From NCBI RefSeq assembly GCF_040802235.1, contig NC_133169.1:42477034-42541033 (forward strand): a stretch of 64,000 nt of DNA, given 5' to 3'. Each line of letters begins with the position of its first letter. Position 1 is the stretch's first letter. The position numbers and the translations under genes are program-made. This document shows, one piece after another, positions 38,445-51,729 of the stretch. Source of the DNA: Manis javanica. Lineage: Eukaryota; Chordata; Mammalia; Pholidota; Manidae. The notes under the pieces were generated by a model that was given only the letters and a program-made list of their open reading frames with translations, did no database searches and was not told the origin of the DNA.

Positions 38445-40420
38445 ACCATTACTGAGATAGAGTTGACATATAATGTTGTATAAGTTTTGGTGTGCAAAAT
38501 GATAGTTTGATATATTTGTTGCAAAATATTTGACACCATAAGGTTGGTTAACACATCTACCACCTCTATTTTATGACACTATCCTTTCTCCATTGTGTTT
38601 CTTGGCTGCCTTATCAGATATTAGCTGCCCATATATGTATGTTTACTTCTGGCTTTTAATTCTATTCCATGGGTCTATGTGTCTATTATAAGGTTTTGTT
38701 GGCTGGTACCACACTCTTTTGCATAATATAGCTTCATAATATAATTTGAGGTAAAGAAGAGTGATACCTACTCTGTACTTTTTTCAGTAGTGTTTGTAAC
38801 TTAAGGTTCTTTTTTATTCCATATGATAAGAGTTTTGATTTCTATTTATGTGGAAACTGACACTGGAAGTTTGATGGGAATTGTATTGAATCTATAGATA
38901 ACTTTGGGTGGTGTGTTCATTTTAACAGTATGAATTCTTCTTATACATGATGGGATATTTACATGTATTTGTATCTTTTTAAAATTTATTTTATCAATGT
39001 CTAATAATTTTCAGTTTATTGACCTTATACCTCCTTGGCTAAATTTAGTCTTAGTATACTTTTGATGCAATTGTAAGATATGTCTCGTATCTTTTATACA
39101 TAAATTATTAATGTATCAAAATGTATTAGATATTTGTATGTAGATTTGTATCCTGTGTGTTTAGTTTTTTTGTTTAATACTTTCTGATGGAATCTTAGTG
39201 ATTTTCTTTCTCTTGTTAATGTCAGTTTTTATCAATGCACATATACTAAAATGCACATTTCTTACTGCAGAGATGGAAGAATTTTGATGTTTATATGCTC
39301 ATGTAATGATCACCCAGATTAGGATAAATAATCTTCTTTCTCTCTGAGACTTATTTCACTTAGCAAAATACCCTCTAGGTCAATCCATGTCATTGAAATG
39401 CAAAAATTAATTTCTGGGGGTTTTTTTGTCTTAAGTATTTTTCTATAAAAAGTACATCATCTGCAGAGACAACATTAATACTTCTTTTATTATTTGGATA
39501 TTTGTCAATCTTTTCTTGCCTAATTGCTAGGACTCCAATGTTTTGTTGAATAGAAGTCACAAAAGTCAGAACTGTTTTAGGATTTTTGCATCTATGTTCA
39601 TCAGGGATATTGACGGCAGTTTTCTTCCTTGTAGTTTCCTTATCTTGCTCTGTATCAGAGTAATTATGTCCTTGTGAAATGGATTTGGTGATGTTCTCTC
39701 CTCTTAAAATTTTTGCAAGCTCTTGAGAAGGATTGGTATTAATTCATTAATGATTACTAGAATACACTAATAAATACGTTAGTCCTAGGAGTTTCCTATT
39801 TTTAAGATTTTATTATTAATGATTCAATCTTATTATTGGTCTGTTAACATTTTCTATATTTTCATGATTCACTCTTGGTAGAAAGTGTTTCTAGGAAATG
39901 TGTCCATTTGTTCTTGTTTAGACCATTTTTAGGCCTGTAATTGTTCATGTTAGTCTCTTATGATCCTTTGTAATTCTGTAGGATTAGTTGTAATGTTTCT
40001 CTTTACATCTACTATTGTATTTTTATGTTTTGATAGCCTAGTTAGAATTTTATTTATCTTTTCAAAGACTCATCTCTTAGTTCTCTTTTTTCCTACTTAA
40101 AACACTATTGTTTGATAACTTAACTTTTTGCTATATTGTATTCCTTTTTTCTGTGTTTGTATATCTATTATAGGTGTGTGTTTTGTAGTTACCGTGTGTT
40201 TTATATATGATGTTACATAAATAGCAGCCTATGTTATTTTGTTAGTTGCTTAATTTTGAATACCTTCTAACATCCTACATTTCTGTTTCCCCCTCCTCCA
40301 CTGAATATATAGATATAGATATGTATATGTCTACTTTATCACCTTTGACTTCAGGATTCCTTTAAATAATCTGAAAAAGCAGTTGATTTTGCTACTTTTG
40401 TATTTTAACTTTCAAACCAC
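38445..40420 (-). mobile_element. Older L1 fragment, antisense
   Basis: Reversed L1: the 3' UTR ('gagatagagttgacatataatg') at 38450-38600, then antisense ORF2 sequence ('ttctattccatgggtctatg', 'catcagggatattgacggc'), continuing to the middle of ORF2 near 40400. No long frames remain. Confidence 0.8.
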
Positions 40421-40424
40421 ATTC

Positions 40425-41640
40425 AAAAATACATTGAAAAGATCATTCACCACGATCAGCTAGGATTTATCACAGGGAAGCAAGGATGGTATAATATCTG
40501 CAAATAAATCAATGGGAAACACCACATGATCAAAAGGAAGGATAAAAATCATCTCAACAGATGTTGAAAAAGCATTTGACAAAATTCAACACCCATTCAT
40601 GATAAAAACTTCCAACGAATATTAAAAAGGACATGTATTTCAGTATTATCAAGGCCATAGATGGCAAACCCACAGCCAACATCATACCATACAAATAACC
40701 AACAGGCACATAAAAAGATGCTTCATATCACTAGACGTCAGGAAAATGCAAGTCAAAACCACAATAGATGTCACCCCACACACCACTCAGAATGGCCACA
40801 TTGCAAAAAACAAGTGTTGGTGAGGATGTGGAGAAAAGGGAACCCTCTTTTTGGTGCAGTCACCATGGAAAATTGGTGAAGACATGGAAATCAGTATGGA
40901 AGTTCCTCAAAATACTACAAACAAAAATCACCTATGACCATCAATTCCATTTCTAGGAATTTACCCAAAGAAAACAAAATCACTGATTTGGGAAGATGAA
41001 TGCGCTCCTGTGTTGCCAGCAACATCACCTACAATAGCCAAGATGTGGGAGAAACTAGTATGCCCATCAGTAGACAAATGTATGTAATGACATTCGGCCA
41101 TGAAAAGAAAGAAATTTGGTCATTTGCAACAACATGGATGATGGAACTAGAGGTCATCATGTTGAATGAAACAAGCTAGGTGGAGAGAGACAAATACCAT
41201 ATGTTTTCACTTATATGTGGAATCTAAAAACAAAACAAAGTGAAATTAAATTGAATTGGTAATGAAAACTCCCAAGAAACCAAAGTCCAAACAAAATGAA
41301 CCTAATAACAATAGGCATAGACACTGAGAACACACTGATGATCCCCATGTGGGAGGGGCTGGGGTGGGTGGGTGAAATGGGTGAAGATGATAAAGAGGCA
41401 CAAAATCTCAATCATCATATAAATTAGTCACAGGGATTAAAGTACAGCATAGGGAAGCTAGTCAATAGTTCTATAACATCTTTCTGTGTAGACAGACACT
41501 ACACTAGTTTGAATGAACATTTAATAATGTAGGAAATGATCAAATCAACTAAGTAATATACTTTAAATCAATATAATACTATACATCAACTATACTTAAA
41601 TTAAAAATATTTTAAGTTTTGTGTAGTACACCCATAATCT
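40425..41640 (+). mobile_element. L1 fragment, sense, internally deleted
   Basis: Begins in the RT region ('tcaccacgatcagctaggat', the HDQLG segment), skips to the C-terminal part near 40715, then runs through ORF2 end and 3' UTR to an AT-rich end. It lies head-to-head with the antisense fragment on its left. Confidence 0.8.
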
Positions 41641-42984
41641 CACAGAAAACAGAGTAACCCATTATTTTCATAAGAGTTCAATGGTTTCTTTTACACTTAA
41701 TAAGAAGAAACTTGATTTGCCATGATTTCATGTTTATAAAAAAAGAGAAAATTGTAGTCCTTTATTTTTCTTCTTTTAACCATTATCCAAAAATCTTTCT
41801 ATTGTTGGGCAAGACCTGAATTGGGCAAAAAATGTGAGATAGCTACTGTTTTTTAAGAGATAATTATATTTCAGGGTGGTTTGTGTAACACAGATATAAC
41901 ACCATCACCACAAATAATATTACATTCAAATAAAAGGTAAAATATTAAGCAAACATATGAATATTTGTTATCTAAAATAGACAACTAGTTGTGTTTTTAA
42001 AATTTTATTCAATTTTATGTAGTATTACATTTTAACAAAATCTATGGGTTTTTATACAATGAAGAACTGAATTTTTAATACCACATGCAAACTGTGTTAG
42101 AATAAAATGAAGAAAAAAACAAAACAAACCTCAAGTTTCTAATAGTACAGTTGTATTATTACTTTCCTTCTTACTTCAAGTCTTTATGGATTTTTTCACT
42201 GTGTCTAAAAATCAAGTAACAGTGACCTGCCCCTGCTATGGGCAACTCTGAAGTGTCATAGAGGATGTGTGTCTGGGCAATGCTGCGTCTGGGAGAATTT
42301 AATTGTTTCCAAAAGACTGCGTGCAAAAGTTCACATACCCTGTCTGATGCGGCACAAGTTCATATGATGAGGCCATCATTGTGTAAAGCTTTGAATTGAG
42401 TAAAAATATCAATAACATACAGAGAAGTAAGTAACAGAATGATTCTAAATAATGTAGGAGCATTCACTAGTGCTGTGATCACATCATTTAATGACAATGG
42501 AGGACAAAGTGCAGGTAGAGGAGAAGACTGAGGAGAATCAGAAGTGCAGAGGGGATAGATATTCAAGGTGACCACCTGACTGTGGACTAAATTCCGAAGT
42601 TGTTGGGATTCCCAGATTATTAGGAAAACTATAGAGAGAATGATACACAATTGCAGATTAAGCAGTGTATTACATAAACATAGAGAAAACGTTCCTTTTC
42701 CTGAGGTGACAGGAAAAGGGAATAGAGTGAGAAAGCTTCACCATCCCCTCAACAACAACAGCTGTCTAGTGACCCTGACCGGAAGTGCTGGATTTCAAGG
42801 CAGAGTCTAGTTTCAGGGATTTTAGTCTATGTACCTGGGGAAAACTGGTAACAAGAATACATGGCAGCTGATTAAAAGGTGTGTGTGTTTGTGTGTATGT
42901 GAGAAGGTGTTTCCAGTCTCTAACATGTTGAAGCTAAGAGGGCAGTAATATTTTAAACTGAATTAGATATCTAAACCAGACAGG
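41641..42984. other. Unassigned spacer
   Basis: AT-rich, with a TG-rich patch at 42877-42901. A 96-codon minus frame at 42650-42360 shows no recognisable motif and I treat it as chance. Nothing else seen. Confidence 0.5.
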
Positions 42985-43518
42985 AAAAGACAGTGCTCTC
43001 CTTGGAGACACAGGTTTTACTGAAAATGGATAGGGTCACCAGGAAAGGGGGAGCAGCAGAGGAATACAGAGTGAGTGGGAGCAAAAGCTGAAAGACAGGC
43101 TGAGAGAGATCATAACGTTAGAGAGACATATCAGCCTAGGCAGCTGGTATCACAGTGGAAAGAAGGGAAAGACCTGTGGATAAATGTTCAGATATAGGTT
43201 TAAAAATAGACATAAAATATACAGATGATACAGGTATAGGTACGGATATGGATGTGAATGTGGATGCGATCACACACCCCAGTTAAATGAAAAGAAACGC
43301 CCAGTTACACCTCTTCCTAGTGTGATCATTAACAGTTCTCTGTATACACCTGAAAATACCTACTTTTGAATGAAACACTTTATGTTTCAATTGGAATGAG
43401 ATAAATATGCATACAGATATAGGTATAAAGTTATATGTATGTGTGTATCAATAAATTTCTGTGTATTGTATGTATGTTCTGTATCAATTGAAAATTACTT
43501 TCTATGAATTTGCCCTAT

Positions 43519-44478
43519 TTAAAAGTACGCATTAAGACATTCTCTTTTACTCTTGCATTTCCTGTAAACATGCTCCATGACAGTCCTGCTGACTGCGCCT
43601 TTCACCTCTCTGTTCCTCAAGCTGTAGATCATGGGGTTTAACACTGGGGTAATAATCCCATAGAGCATGGGGATGAGGCTGTGGCCAGTGGAAGAGTGTC
43701 CACCGGAAGAGGGTTGCATGTAGGTGAATGTGGCTGTGCCATAGAACAAGCAGACCAGGAGGTAGGAAGCACATGTGGAGAAGGCTTTGTGCTTCCCTTC
43801 CACTGACTGGATCTTCAGGATGGCAGATATAATGTAGATGTAACAGATGAATGTGGTCAGGAAGGCACCAATCCCCAAAATCCCTCTTCGCACAAACACG
43901 ACCGTGTCTTTCAGGGACTTGGATGAGCGGGAGTGGGCCACCAGTAGGGGGATGTCACAGTAGTACTGGTTAATCCAACTGGATTTGCAGAAAGACAGGC
44001 AGAAGGTGGACACAGTATGAAGGAGGGAATTGAGAAACCCTGCTGCCATCTGGGCACAGTGAGCCTTTGTCATGATGAGGGTGTAACAGAGGGGGAAGCA
44101 GATGACCACCTAACGGTCATAAGCCATGACACTGAGAAGGAAGAATTCAGTCCCTACCAGGGCCACCAGGAAATAAAGCTGCAAAGCACAGCCCAGGGAG
44201 GAAATGCTGTAATTCCCAGTCAGGAGGTTGTCCAGCATCTTGGGGACAGTAGCTGATGGGCAGAATATGTCTAAGAGGGACAGATTGGCCAGAAAGTAAT
44301 ACATGGGTGTGCACAGCTTCCTCTCCATCCCAATGGCCAAGAGAATGGCCCTGTTTTCCACCAAGGTGACCTGGTAGATGGTGGCAAAGACCACAAAGAG
44401 AGGATAGCACACCTCGGGGAGGTCAGAGAGCCCCATGAGGATAAAGTGAGTCACAGTGGTGAGATTGTAGCCGCCCAT
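43519..44478 (-). pseudogene. Olfactory receptor pseudogene 2 (class II), single stop
   Basis: Paralogue of the receptor at 36674. ATG at 44478-44476 gives MGGYNLTTVTHFIL; 319 codons to the stop at 43519, a normal receptor length, with no frameshift. The one disabling change is TAG at 44112-44110 (codon 123), which falls on the Tyr of the DRY motif at the end of TM3 (VMAYDR-stop-VVICFPL). Downstream are HTVSTFCLSFCKSSWINQYY, KAFSTCASYLL and PVLNPMIYSLRN. One codon is missing in TM6 relative to receptor 1. As receptor 1 lacks this stop and this copy lacks its frameshifts, the two died independently. A segregating or recently lost allele is possible. Confidence 0.92.
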
Positions 44479-45189
44479 CTCCTCTCTCCACTGGGGTCTT
44501 TCTGGAGGGAAGGAAGGCAACAAATGGGTTAGATTAAAAAGCCAAGGAGCTCAGTGATGAGATTCAGAAAACTGGTGTGTAGTTGATATGAATAGTTAGC
44601 TCTATTCTAATTAGGGACTTCAGTTTTTACAACTACTGTTTAAAATATCTCCTACAGCAGTTTGCTTCTTGAAATTTTCATCTTCCAATCCATTTCAGGA
44701 CATAGCTCTCTGGGACCCTAAGAAGATGTGTAAAAAATTCATCTCCTCAGTAAAAACCATCATGAACCCTTCACCAGTGTTTGGGTTTCACAATTCAGTG
44801 GTAGTTTCCTGTGTGTGTGTCACACCTCCGTGGGCATTTCCTTGTTTTGCTTTGTATTATCTCAATGTGCACAGTGTTATGCACTATCTCTATCTCATTT
44901 GTACATTCCTTAAGGGTAGAAACCATGTATTTTGCATGGTGGGTAATTTTAATAATTATTAAAACTAGCAAACACATAATAAAATAAAAATTATCTAAAT
45001 AAGTTTTGTGTGAAAGAATGAATGATGTAGCTCTTTCTTAGACAAAGTGTATTGATAATACATATGGAAATGTTCTGATAGATTCTGAATCATAACCAGT
45101 TAAGTATGAAATTCAATAGTTATTTTCCACAATTACTATACTTTAATAAATAAAATTTGTATATAAAATACAAACAAAACCAAAGAACA

Positions 45190-45500
45190 AACAAGCAAAG
45201 CAGAAAAAGACTCAAAAACACACGGAACAGATTGCGGGTTACCATGCAGAGTGGGGAGGGCAGGAGAATTGGGTGAAAGGGATAAAGAGGCACAAATTTC
45301 AAATCATACATTGAATTCGTCACTGGGATGACAGTATAGCATGGTGAATATAGATAATAATATTGTTACGTCTTTGGTGGCAAATGGTAACTACACTTAT
45401 AGGGTGAGTATCAGTAATACATAGAGTGGTCAAATCACTATATTGTTCATCTGAGAGCAATACGATATTGCACATCAACTGTACTTCAAAATCATATTAA
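45190..45500 (+). mobile_element. L1 3'-end fragment, sense
   Basis: 'gggataaagaggcacaaatt', 'gatgacagtatagcatggtg', 'caaatcactatattgttcat' and 'gcacatcaactgtacttcaa' form an L1 3' terminus. Confidence 0.8.
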
Positions 45501-46189
45501 AACAAGGAAGGATACAACTTTGTTGATAGTTTCTAAAGGTATCCGAAATTAGAAACCACTATATTCATATTATATTTAATTTGTATTTTACTTAAAACAA
45601 ACGTGATCATGTGTCTAATTATTTAAGGAAATAAAGGATTTTCAATGTTATATATGATTGAAGCTGTCGGCCATACGTTTTAATTTTTGAATTGCAATTG
45701 ATGTATTTTAATGATCCTCATAATCGTAAAGTTCAAGAAAACTTCTTAAAATCACTTTAACTGAAAGTCTAAAAGTCAATATTTTTGTGGATTATATCTT
45801 CACTTTGAAAACTATTTCTTTTTTAATATCAAATTTGTATAATAGAAAGGGGATATATGATAAGAAAATAAAATTTTAAAGTAATTTTCAATGGCTCCCC
45901 CTCTATATTTACTTTTGCCTCATGGAAATTGCTAATGAATTCTTTCCTCAGATAAAATGCATATGAATAATACAATTATATGTAATGATTTGTTTAAACA
46001 TGTGGAATGAAACTATTTTCTATCACAAGTTTTTCCATCTAGTAATTCTTTATATTAATCTTTTATTGCTTTTAATAAAAACAGCACAAATTATTCATTA
46101 GCAAACTGTTTTCAAGTTTAATATTTTATTTATACTTCACAAAACCAATAAGCTCTAGAACATCTATTTGAGAACTATTGCTCCTTACC

Positions 46190-46440
46190 ATTTTTTAAAA
46201 CTGAAATGTATGAGGGGCATTATTATATTGGTTTCAGGTCCACAACATAGTGGTTCGATATTTACATATGTCACTAAATCCTCATCACAGTAAGTATAGT
46301 TACCATTTGTCACCAAAGTTACTAAATATTATTGACTGTATTCCTTTTGCCATCCTTTTATCCCTGTGATGAATTTATTTTGTAGTTGGAAGTCAGCAAT
46401 TATCTCCTGCCCCAACTTTGCCCACATTCACGGTCCTCTC
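46190..46440 (-). mobile_element. L1 3'-end fragment, antisense
   Basis: 'attatattggtttcaggtcc', 'acaacatagtggttcgatat' and 'tttatccctgtgatgaattt' form a reversed L1 terminus. Confidence 0.8.
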
Positions 46441-46765
46441 CCATGTACTATTAAATAAGGATCTTTGATATTACCTTGGGGATGAGTTTATTCTTTCTGC
46501 AAGCAAGACCAGGTCCGTTTCATTCTTGGGAGGAAAATAAAATTATTTTTCTTGATATTTAATCATGAAATTTAAGAAAGAAAATCACTATATTAACCAC
46601 AAATTGCTTGGATATCATTATGCAAGCTGGTGTTTAGTGAATGAATTAAAATGTTTGAAACAACATCTACCTGGTCAGTTTACAAATTCTCAAATTTCTA
46701 GGTTCTACAGAGCTGTACAATTTCACTGTTCTGCATCTTTACATATTAATTTTTGAAAATGTTGC

Positions 46766-49319
46766 AGTAAATTTATGAAAGTTTAAAAGGTACTTTCTAA
46801 TACAAGAAAAATTATACCTTGTGACATTAAATATTAAGTTCTATATGAAATGTTCATTTTCCTTTGAACTCACACTTATTAATTTCACTCTTGGTTTTAA
46901 TATGGATTATGGCAAATAAGTCAAAATATCCTGATAAATATGTAACCTAGTTCTACATCAGTTTCCTTAATCAATATACATCCCTCAAAACACAATAAAA
47001 TTTCCAAATATTTATTACTTTGTTGTTCACATTTTAATTTAACTTCTAGCATATAGAGTCTGTTCATTTGGGAAGAAAACTTGTATTCATATTAACAATA
47101 CCCTTCTTTAAAATCAAACATAATGAAATCTTAAGAATTTGCATCTCATTAGAAAGATGAATGATACTTTTCTTGATAACATATTGAAGAGGAAGAACTT
47201 TTATAACATTGTTATTAACCCAGGAGACTGATAGCACATATACTAAAGATTCCAACAAATTCTTAGGAAGCGCAATAGCTCACCTTCTCTGTGAGATTAA
47301 TCGGTGTAAACATAAGAATATGGTATATGAAAAACACAAGTTGAAATCAAGTTTTTTTGTTTTTCATTATGTTTGGAAACAGCCAATCATATAATGAGAA
47401 TTGGAGGAAGGGATGTGGAGCTAAGATTATCTTTCCTTGGTAATTATCCAGAAATCAAGCTTTCTTATTATGTATATAACTTACCCTTGTGCCTTTGTTT
47501 AAAATGAAATAAACCACATATGAAGCTCTCTCTTCTATATCAAATAGTTTATGTCAAGGATCTACTATGTCACAAAAAAGAAAATTAGTTATTCAAGCAA
47601 AAATAATCACTGAGAAATCTCATATCTTAAGATAATTAAAATTTTATAATTACTTCAGTATGTCGATATCAAGGAAAATTGCAAGTAAAATTTCTTTCTG
47701 AATAGGAGGATATGTTTTATTGAGGCTATATAGATAAGGAAGAAGTGAGTAACCTTCCTTTTTAACTAAGTGGATTGACAGCTAAGATTTTTAAAGCAAT
47801 CAAAAATGTCCCTCTACATTTGCTTTGGCACATCCTTATTGCCTATGGAGTCATGGACCATTCTTGTAAGGAACATACATTCAGGTCATTCAGTCAAAAA
47901 AATTCATTTGACACAGCAGAATTCTGCATACAGAGAATCTGGATACACACTTACAGGGGGATGCAAAATTTCTGGCAATGAAATTAAACAATTGAAAGCA
48001 ATATTTACACATATACTGTATAATATTTCAAATTCCACACCCTTCATCATACTGGTTTAGCATTCAATTTTAACTAATTTATCAAATGTGTACATCTTTA
48101 CACCACATTAATATCTTTACAAATATCAAATTATTTACACTAAGTCCAGAATTCACTTTTCATTTTCAATACCTTTTCAGTGTGAGAGTACTCAGTACCA
48201 ATAAAAACTCTAAACAGTGAGAATGCAAAATGATCTTGCCAAAGGAAAGAAAGCATCAAAATGAACAGAAAATTTTTTACTCATATACAGCATGAATATT
48301 GTAACTTATTCTATAGTTGAAATGATGTCATGTTTTCTCTAAGGAAAAATACTATAGTAAGTACTCTATAGGGAATATTCTTGTCTTCACAAATATAAAT
48401 TGCTACCAACCTAATAATGGGCACTTAATAATTATAGGCACTTACTAATTTTATGTTTACTAAATTTAATATAATTGAAAAAAAGCTAAATTATAGAAGA
48501 GTGAAATTTTGCTGTAACTGTTTAGGATAAGAATAAACAAGATGGGTCAAGAATTGAATTGCAAGACAAAAGTAAAGAGTAAAGTAATATTATGAATTTT
48601 CTATAATCAGTAAATTAACTCTCAGTATATGACTGTACTATCCACTTGCATAAATTTGCATTTCTCATGCGAAATAACTAAGCTGTAGCACAATCTGTGT
48701 GCATTATTCACATGTTAGTATTATTAAGACTATCCAAATGAATAGGGTTTTTTTGTTGTTTTAAGATTTCATGCTCAAATTGAGTGCAATTTCAAATTAT
48801 TTTCAACCTACAATTCCTAAATTGTCTTATCTCAGAATAATGGTTTAATGTAAAACAAATTTAGATCAAAGAATTTTAAAAATACACATCTGTAAATTAA
48901 AAATATACATGCATTCAGTGAGTTCAGGGGAAAGATATGCAGATGGTCATTATGCCATTCTCATTTTTCTGTAACTGTATCACTTCCCAAGGTAAAATCA
49001 AACATGAACATAAAAAATGACATTGAGAAAAATGTCTCATGATAGAGGTCCTTGTTCCTATTCAATCTCATTATGATCGTAAAATTCTTAACTTTACCCT
49101 ATATTTCTTTGGTAACGCAGTTGCCATTTACCCAGGGTAATTCAGCCATATGGGCATCTATGACACTTTTCATGTTTTTAAGTTGCTGATTCATTAGAAG
49201 ATTTCTAGTCTCCTATTTAAGGTTTCACATGTGTTTTATCTATGAAATAGATTGTAACTTAATCTGCTTTTTATGCTCCCTTCACCTTCCAGGTCTTTGG
49301 TCTGTAGAGGTGAATATCC
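46766..49319. other. AT-rich non-coding stretch
   Basis: 2.5 kb without any credible ORF, recognisable repeat, RNA gene or exon by eye. Small ORFs (for example 47806-48060) show no motif. Confidence 0.6.
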
Positions 49320-49915
49320 TGTGATAAAATGATCAGGAAAAAGACACCCCTCAAAAAGTGTTAAGCAAATTCACTTATTCTTCTTCTTCCACATGAAAGC
49401 AATGGGTGAAACGCCACCTTCACACATTCCCAAGCACCTGGGCCCCCTGCTTTCCATTCAGCACTCTAGGCACGCGGCTCTCGTCCATGCCTGCGGGCAG
49501 CTCCACCCGCCCCGCACCCACTCTCCGCAGCTCCAACCACGCGCACTCAGCGGACGGCATCCCTGTCCCCGCTCCAGGGTCCAGGCGCCTGGGAAGAGGG
49601 AAGGGAATCGTCTTGCTAATGGGTTTCAGCCCCGGGCAAGTTCGCTGTGGATTCAATGGGACCAAAGAAAATCAGAGCAAACGTTGTTCGGGGTGAAAGG
49701 GTTTATTTCCTAGCGGGTTCTCCCGGCGGTAGGCCGAGCACTGGCTCCCCCACCCCCCTCTCCGCCCGGAGCACTGCGCAGAGCTCTCTCTATAGCGCAG
49801 TAATTAGCTCATTGCCTGCAGGCATGGAAGCGGTAGCCTAGCAACAGGCCAGTTACATCGTCACGTGGTTTAAGTTCAGTGAGGATCCTGGCTATAGGAA
49901 CCCCACTGCCCCACA
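49320..49915 (-). mobile_element. GC-rich LTR-like element, probable solo ERV LTR
   Basis: 596 bp bounded by TGTG and CACA, the terminal TG...CA form of retroviral LTRs. On the minus strand it has a TATA-like box (about 49794-49789), an AATAAA at 49707-49702 and an AATAAG-type signal near 49380, consistent with U3-R-U5 order. It is strikingly GC- and CpG-rich for the neighbourhood. No target-site duplication is evident and no viral genes flank it, so the orientation and the retroviral origin are inference. Overlapping ORFs of 64-106 codons on both strands (49393-49841) show no conserved motif. Confidence 0.5.
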
Positions 49916-50870
49916 AAATGTGAGCTGTTGAGCCACTTGGAAGAATGTTTTGTGAAAGCAGTTTCAAAAATTTCCATTTACTCTGTACTTGAAAGGGTTG
50001 AATGATCTGGGCCCACTCAGGTGGCAGGGGGTCTGGATATGTGGTTCTTATTTGAGAGAGATCCTTGAACAGCAAACAGTGTCAAGAGTTGCGTATATTA
50101 TGAGTTCTTACTACTTTACGTATATGTAAAAAAGTAACAAAAGATTATGTATATCTTTATAAATGGTATGAAGGCTGAAGTGTTCAACTAATATTGGGCT
50201 TATATAACACCATAAAAACCACCTATAATCTGACTTTTCATTTATTATTTGGCAAATTATGAGTTGCCTTCTAATATTTACTCTGTTCTTAATGATTTGT
50301 AAGGGGTGGAGTGATGGAGCCCCCCATCTAGATATCTTCAGCAAACAATACTTACTGACTAATGGGTACATTTTCCAGTTTCCCTCTTATCTGCCTGGAT
50401 CAATCTGATAACGTTTAAGTGAATGAGATGTAGACAAATATGATGTGTGCATATTCTATGTCATAAATATAAACAAGGTAGGTAACTGACTTTTACATTC
50501 CTATTTTGAGTTTGTTAAATATTTCCTTATTGTCAAATTAATAAGCTTCATGTGTCTACAATTTAATATTTTAATATTCAGGAATAGTTCCTAACTTTTG
50601 ATTATCCATTCACCCTTTGGTAGGTGGACCAGCTCTCCAGATGACTCCCTTGAAGAATGGAGCATTATGCTTACAATTCCTGTATAAAAATAATTATTAT
50701 TTACATGATTGAAATTATTCTTGAAATAAAAATACATTAAAAAGGCCACAGAATTATTGCTCATTGAATTCTCCTCACTGGTTTATTTTTTCTAATTAAC
50801 ATTACCATAAAATTAGCAACTGTTGTATTCTTCAGGTCTCTGAATTTTTTTTAACTTCTTTAGACTCTTA
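49916..50870. other. Unassigned stretch
   Basis: Moderately AT-rich, no gene. A minus frame at 50075-49809 runs out of this stretch into the LTR-like element and has no motif that I recognise. Confidence 0.5.
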
Positions 50871-50879
50871 TGACTGCCA

Positions 50880-51720
50880 CTGCTTCAAGAATGCACAACC
50901 ATCCCCCAGCCCCCTCTGCTAGTCCGTCACCCCCACACCCTCCCTCCCACCCAGGCCCCCTGTAGCTCCCGTCGTCTCTTCATCCCTTAGGGTTTCTGTC
51001 TGGAGAAAGTCTTGTGCACCGAGTCAACAGTATGCAGCCTTCTGACGCTGCTTGTTTCCCACAGGGTCATTCACTGGGAGGCCCCAGGCTGCTGCGCATA
51101 TCCACAGCTCATTTTCATCCGTAAGTAGTATTCCATTTTATGAGTCTCACTTGTGTTCACCCAGTGTTTCCTGAGGATGTTTGGATTTTCTCCTGATTTT
51201 GGTGATTCTCAATAAATCGACTATAACCGCCACGTACTGATTTGGATTTAAACACTAGGCTTCATTTCTCTCAGATACAGAGTGGTGTGATTTCTGGGTC
51301 ATATGGTGAGTCTATGTTTACAGTACTAGAAACTGACCAAATTGTTCAGTCTCTGTGCCATTTCACATTGCCACCAGCAACAGTGGGGACTTCCAGGTGC
51401 TGCAGGATCCCCCCATCATTTGGCATTTTCAATGTATTTCATATTAGACGTGGTATGCTGTTACCTTAAACTTGCAATTCCATAATATCTTTTGATATTG
51501 AATATTTTCATGTACTTATTTACCATTCATTTATCCTCTAATTAAGTGTCCACTTTTTAATTGTGTCATTTATATTTTTTGAGTACTGAGTGATATTTAT
51601 ATATTCTCAAGTCCATTGTCAGAATGTGATCTGCAAATCCTTTCTTCCACTGTATGTGTGCTGTCACTGTCTTACCATCTATCACAGATATTTGTTGATT
51701 ATTTATATTCTTACTGAATT
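50880..51720 (-). mobile_element. Older L1 fragment, antisense
   Basis: A C-rich 3'-UTR-like patch (50905-50975), then reversed ORF2 end sequence: 'attccattttatgagtctca', 'gtgatttctgggtcatatgg', 'tttcacattgccaccagcaa'. Strongly diverged. Confidence 0.7.
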
Positions 51721-51729
51721 AAAATTTTA

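Larger units (their letters stand above)
42985..46765. repeat. Right arm of the inverted duplication
   Basis: Reverse-complement partner of 34055-38175. The two arms point the receptor copies toward each other's 3' ends, with a spacer of about 4.8 kb (38176-42984). Confidence 0.75.
44524..46765. other. 5' flank of receptor 2
   Basis: Part of the duplicated arm, with two L1 tails inserted. The remaining sequence (44524-45190, 45500-46190, 46440-46765) has no gene. Homology with the other arm is clear at 46490-46765. Confidence 0.55.

Noticed and set aside
49393-49841. Overlapping ORFs on both strands in GC-rich DNA
   Set aside because: GC-rich sequence has few stops; no frame shows a conserved domain, and the segment looks like an LTR.
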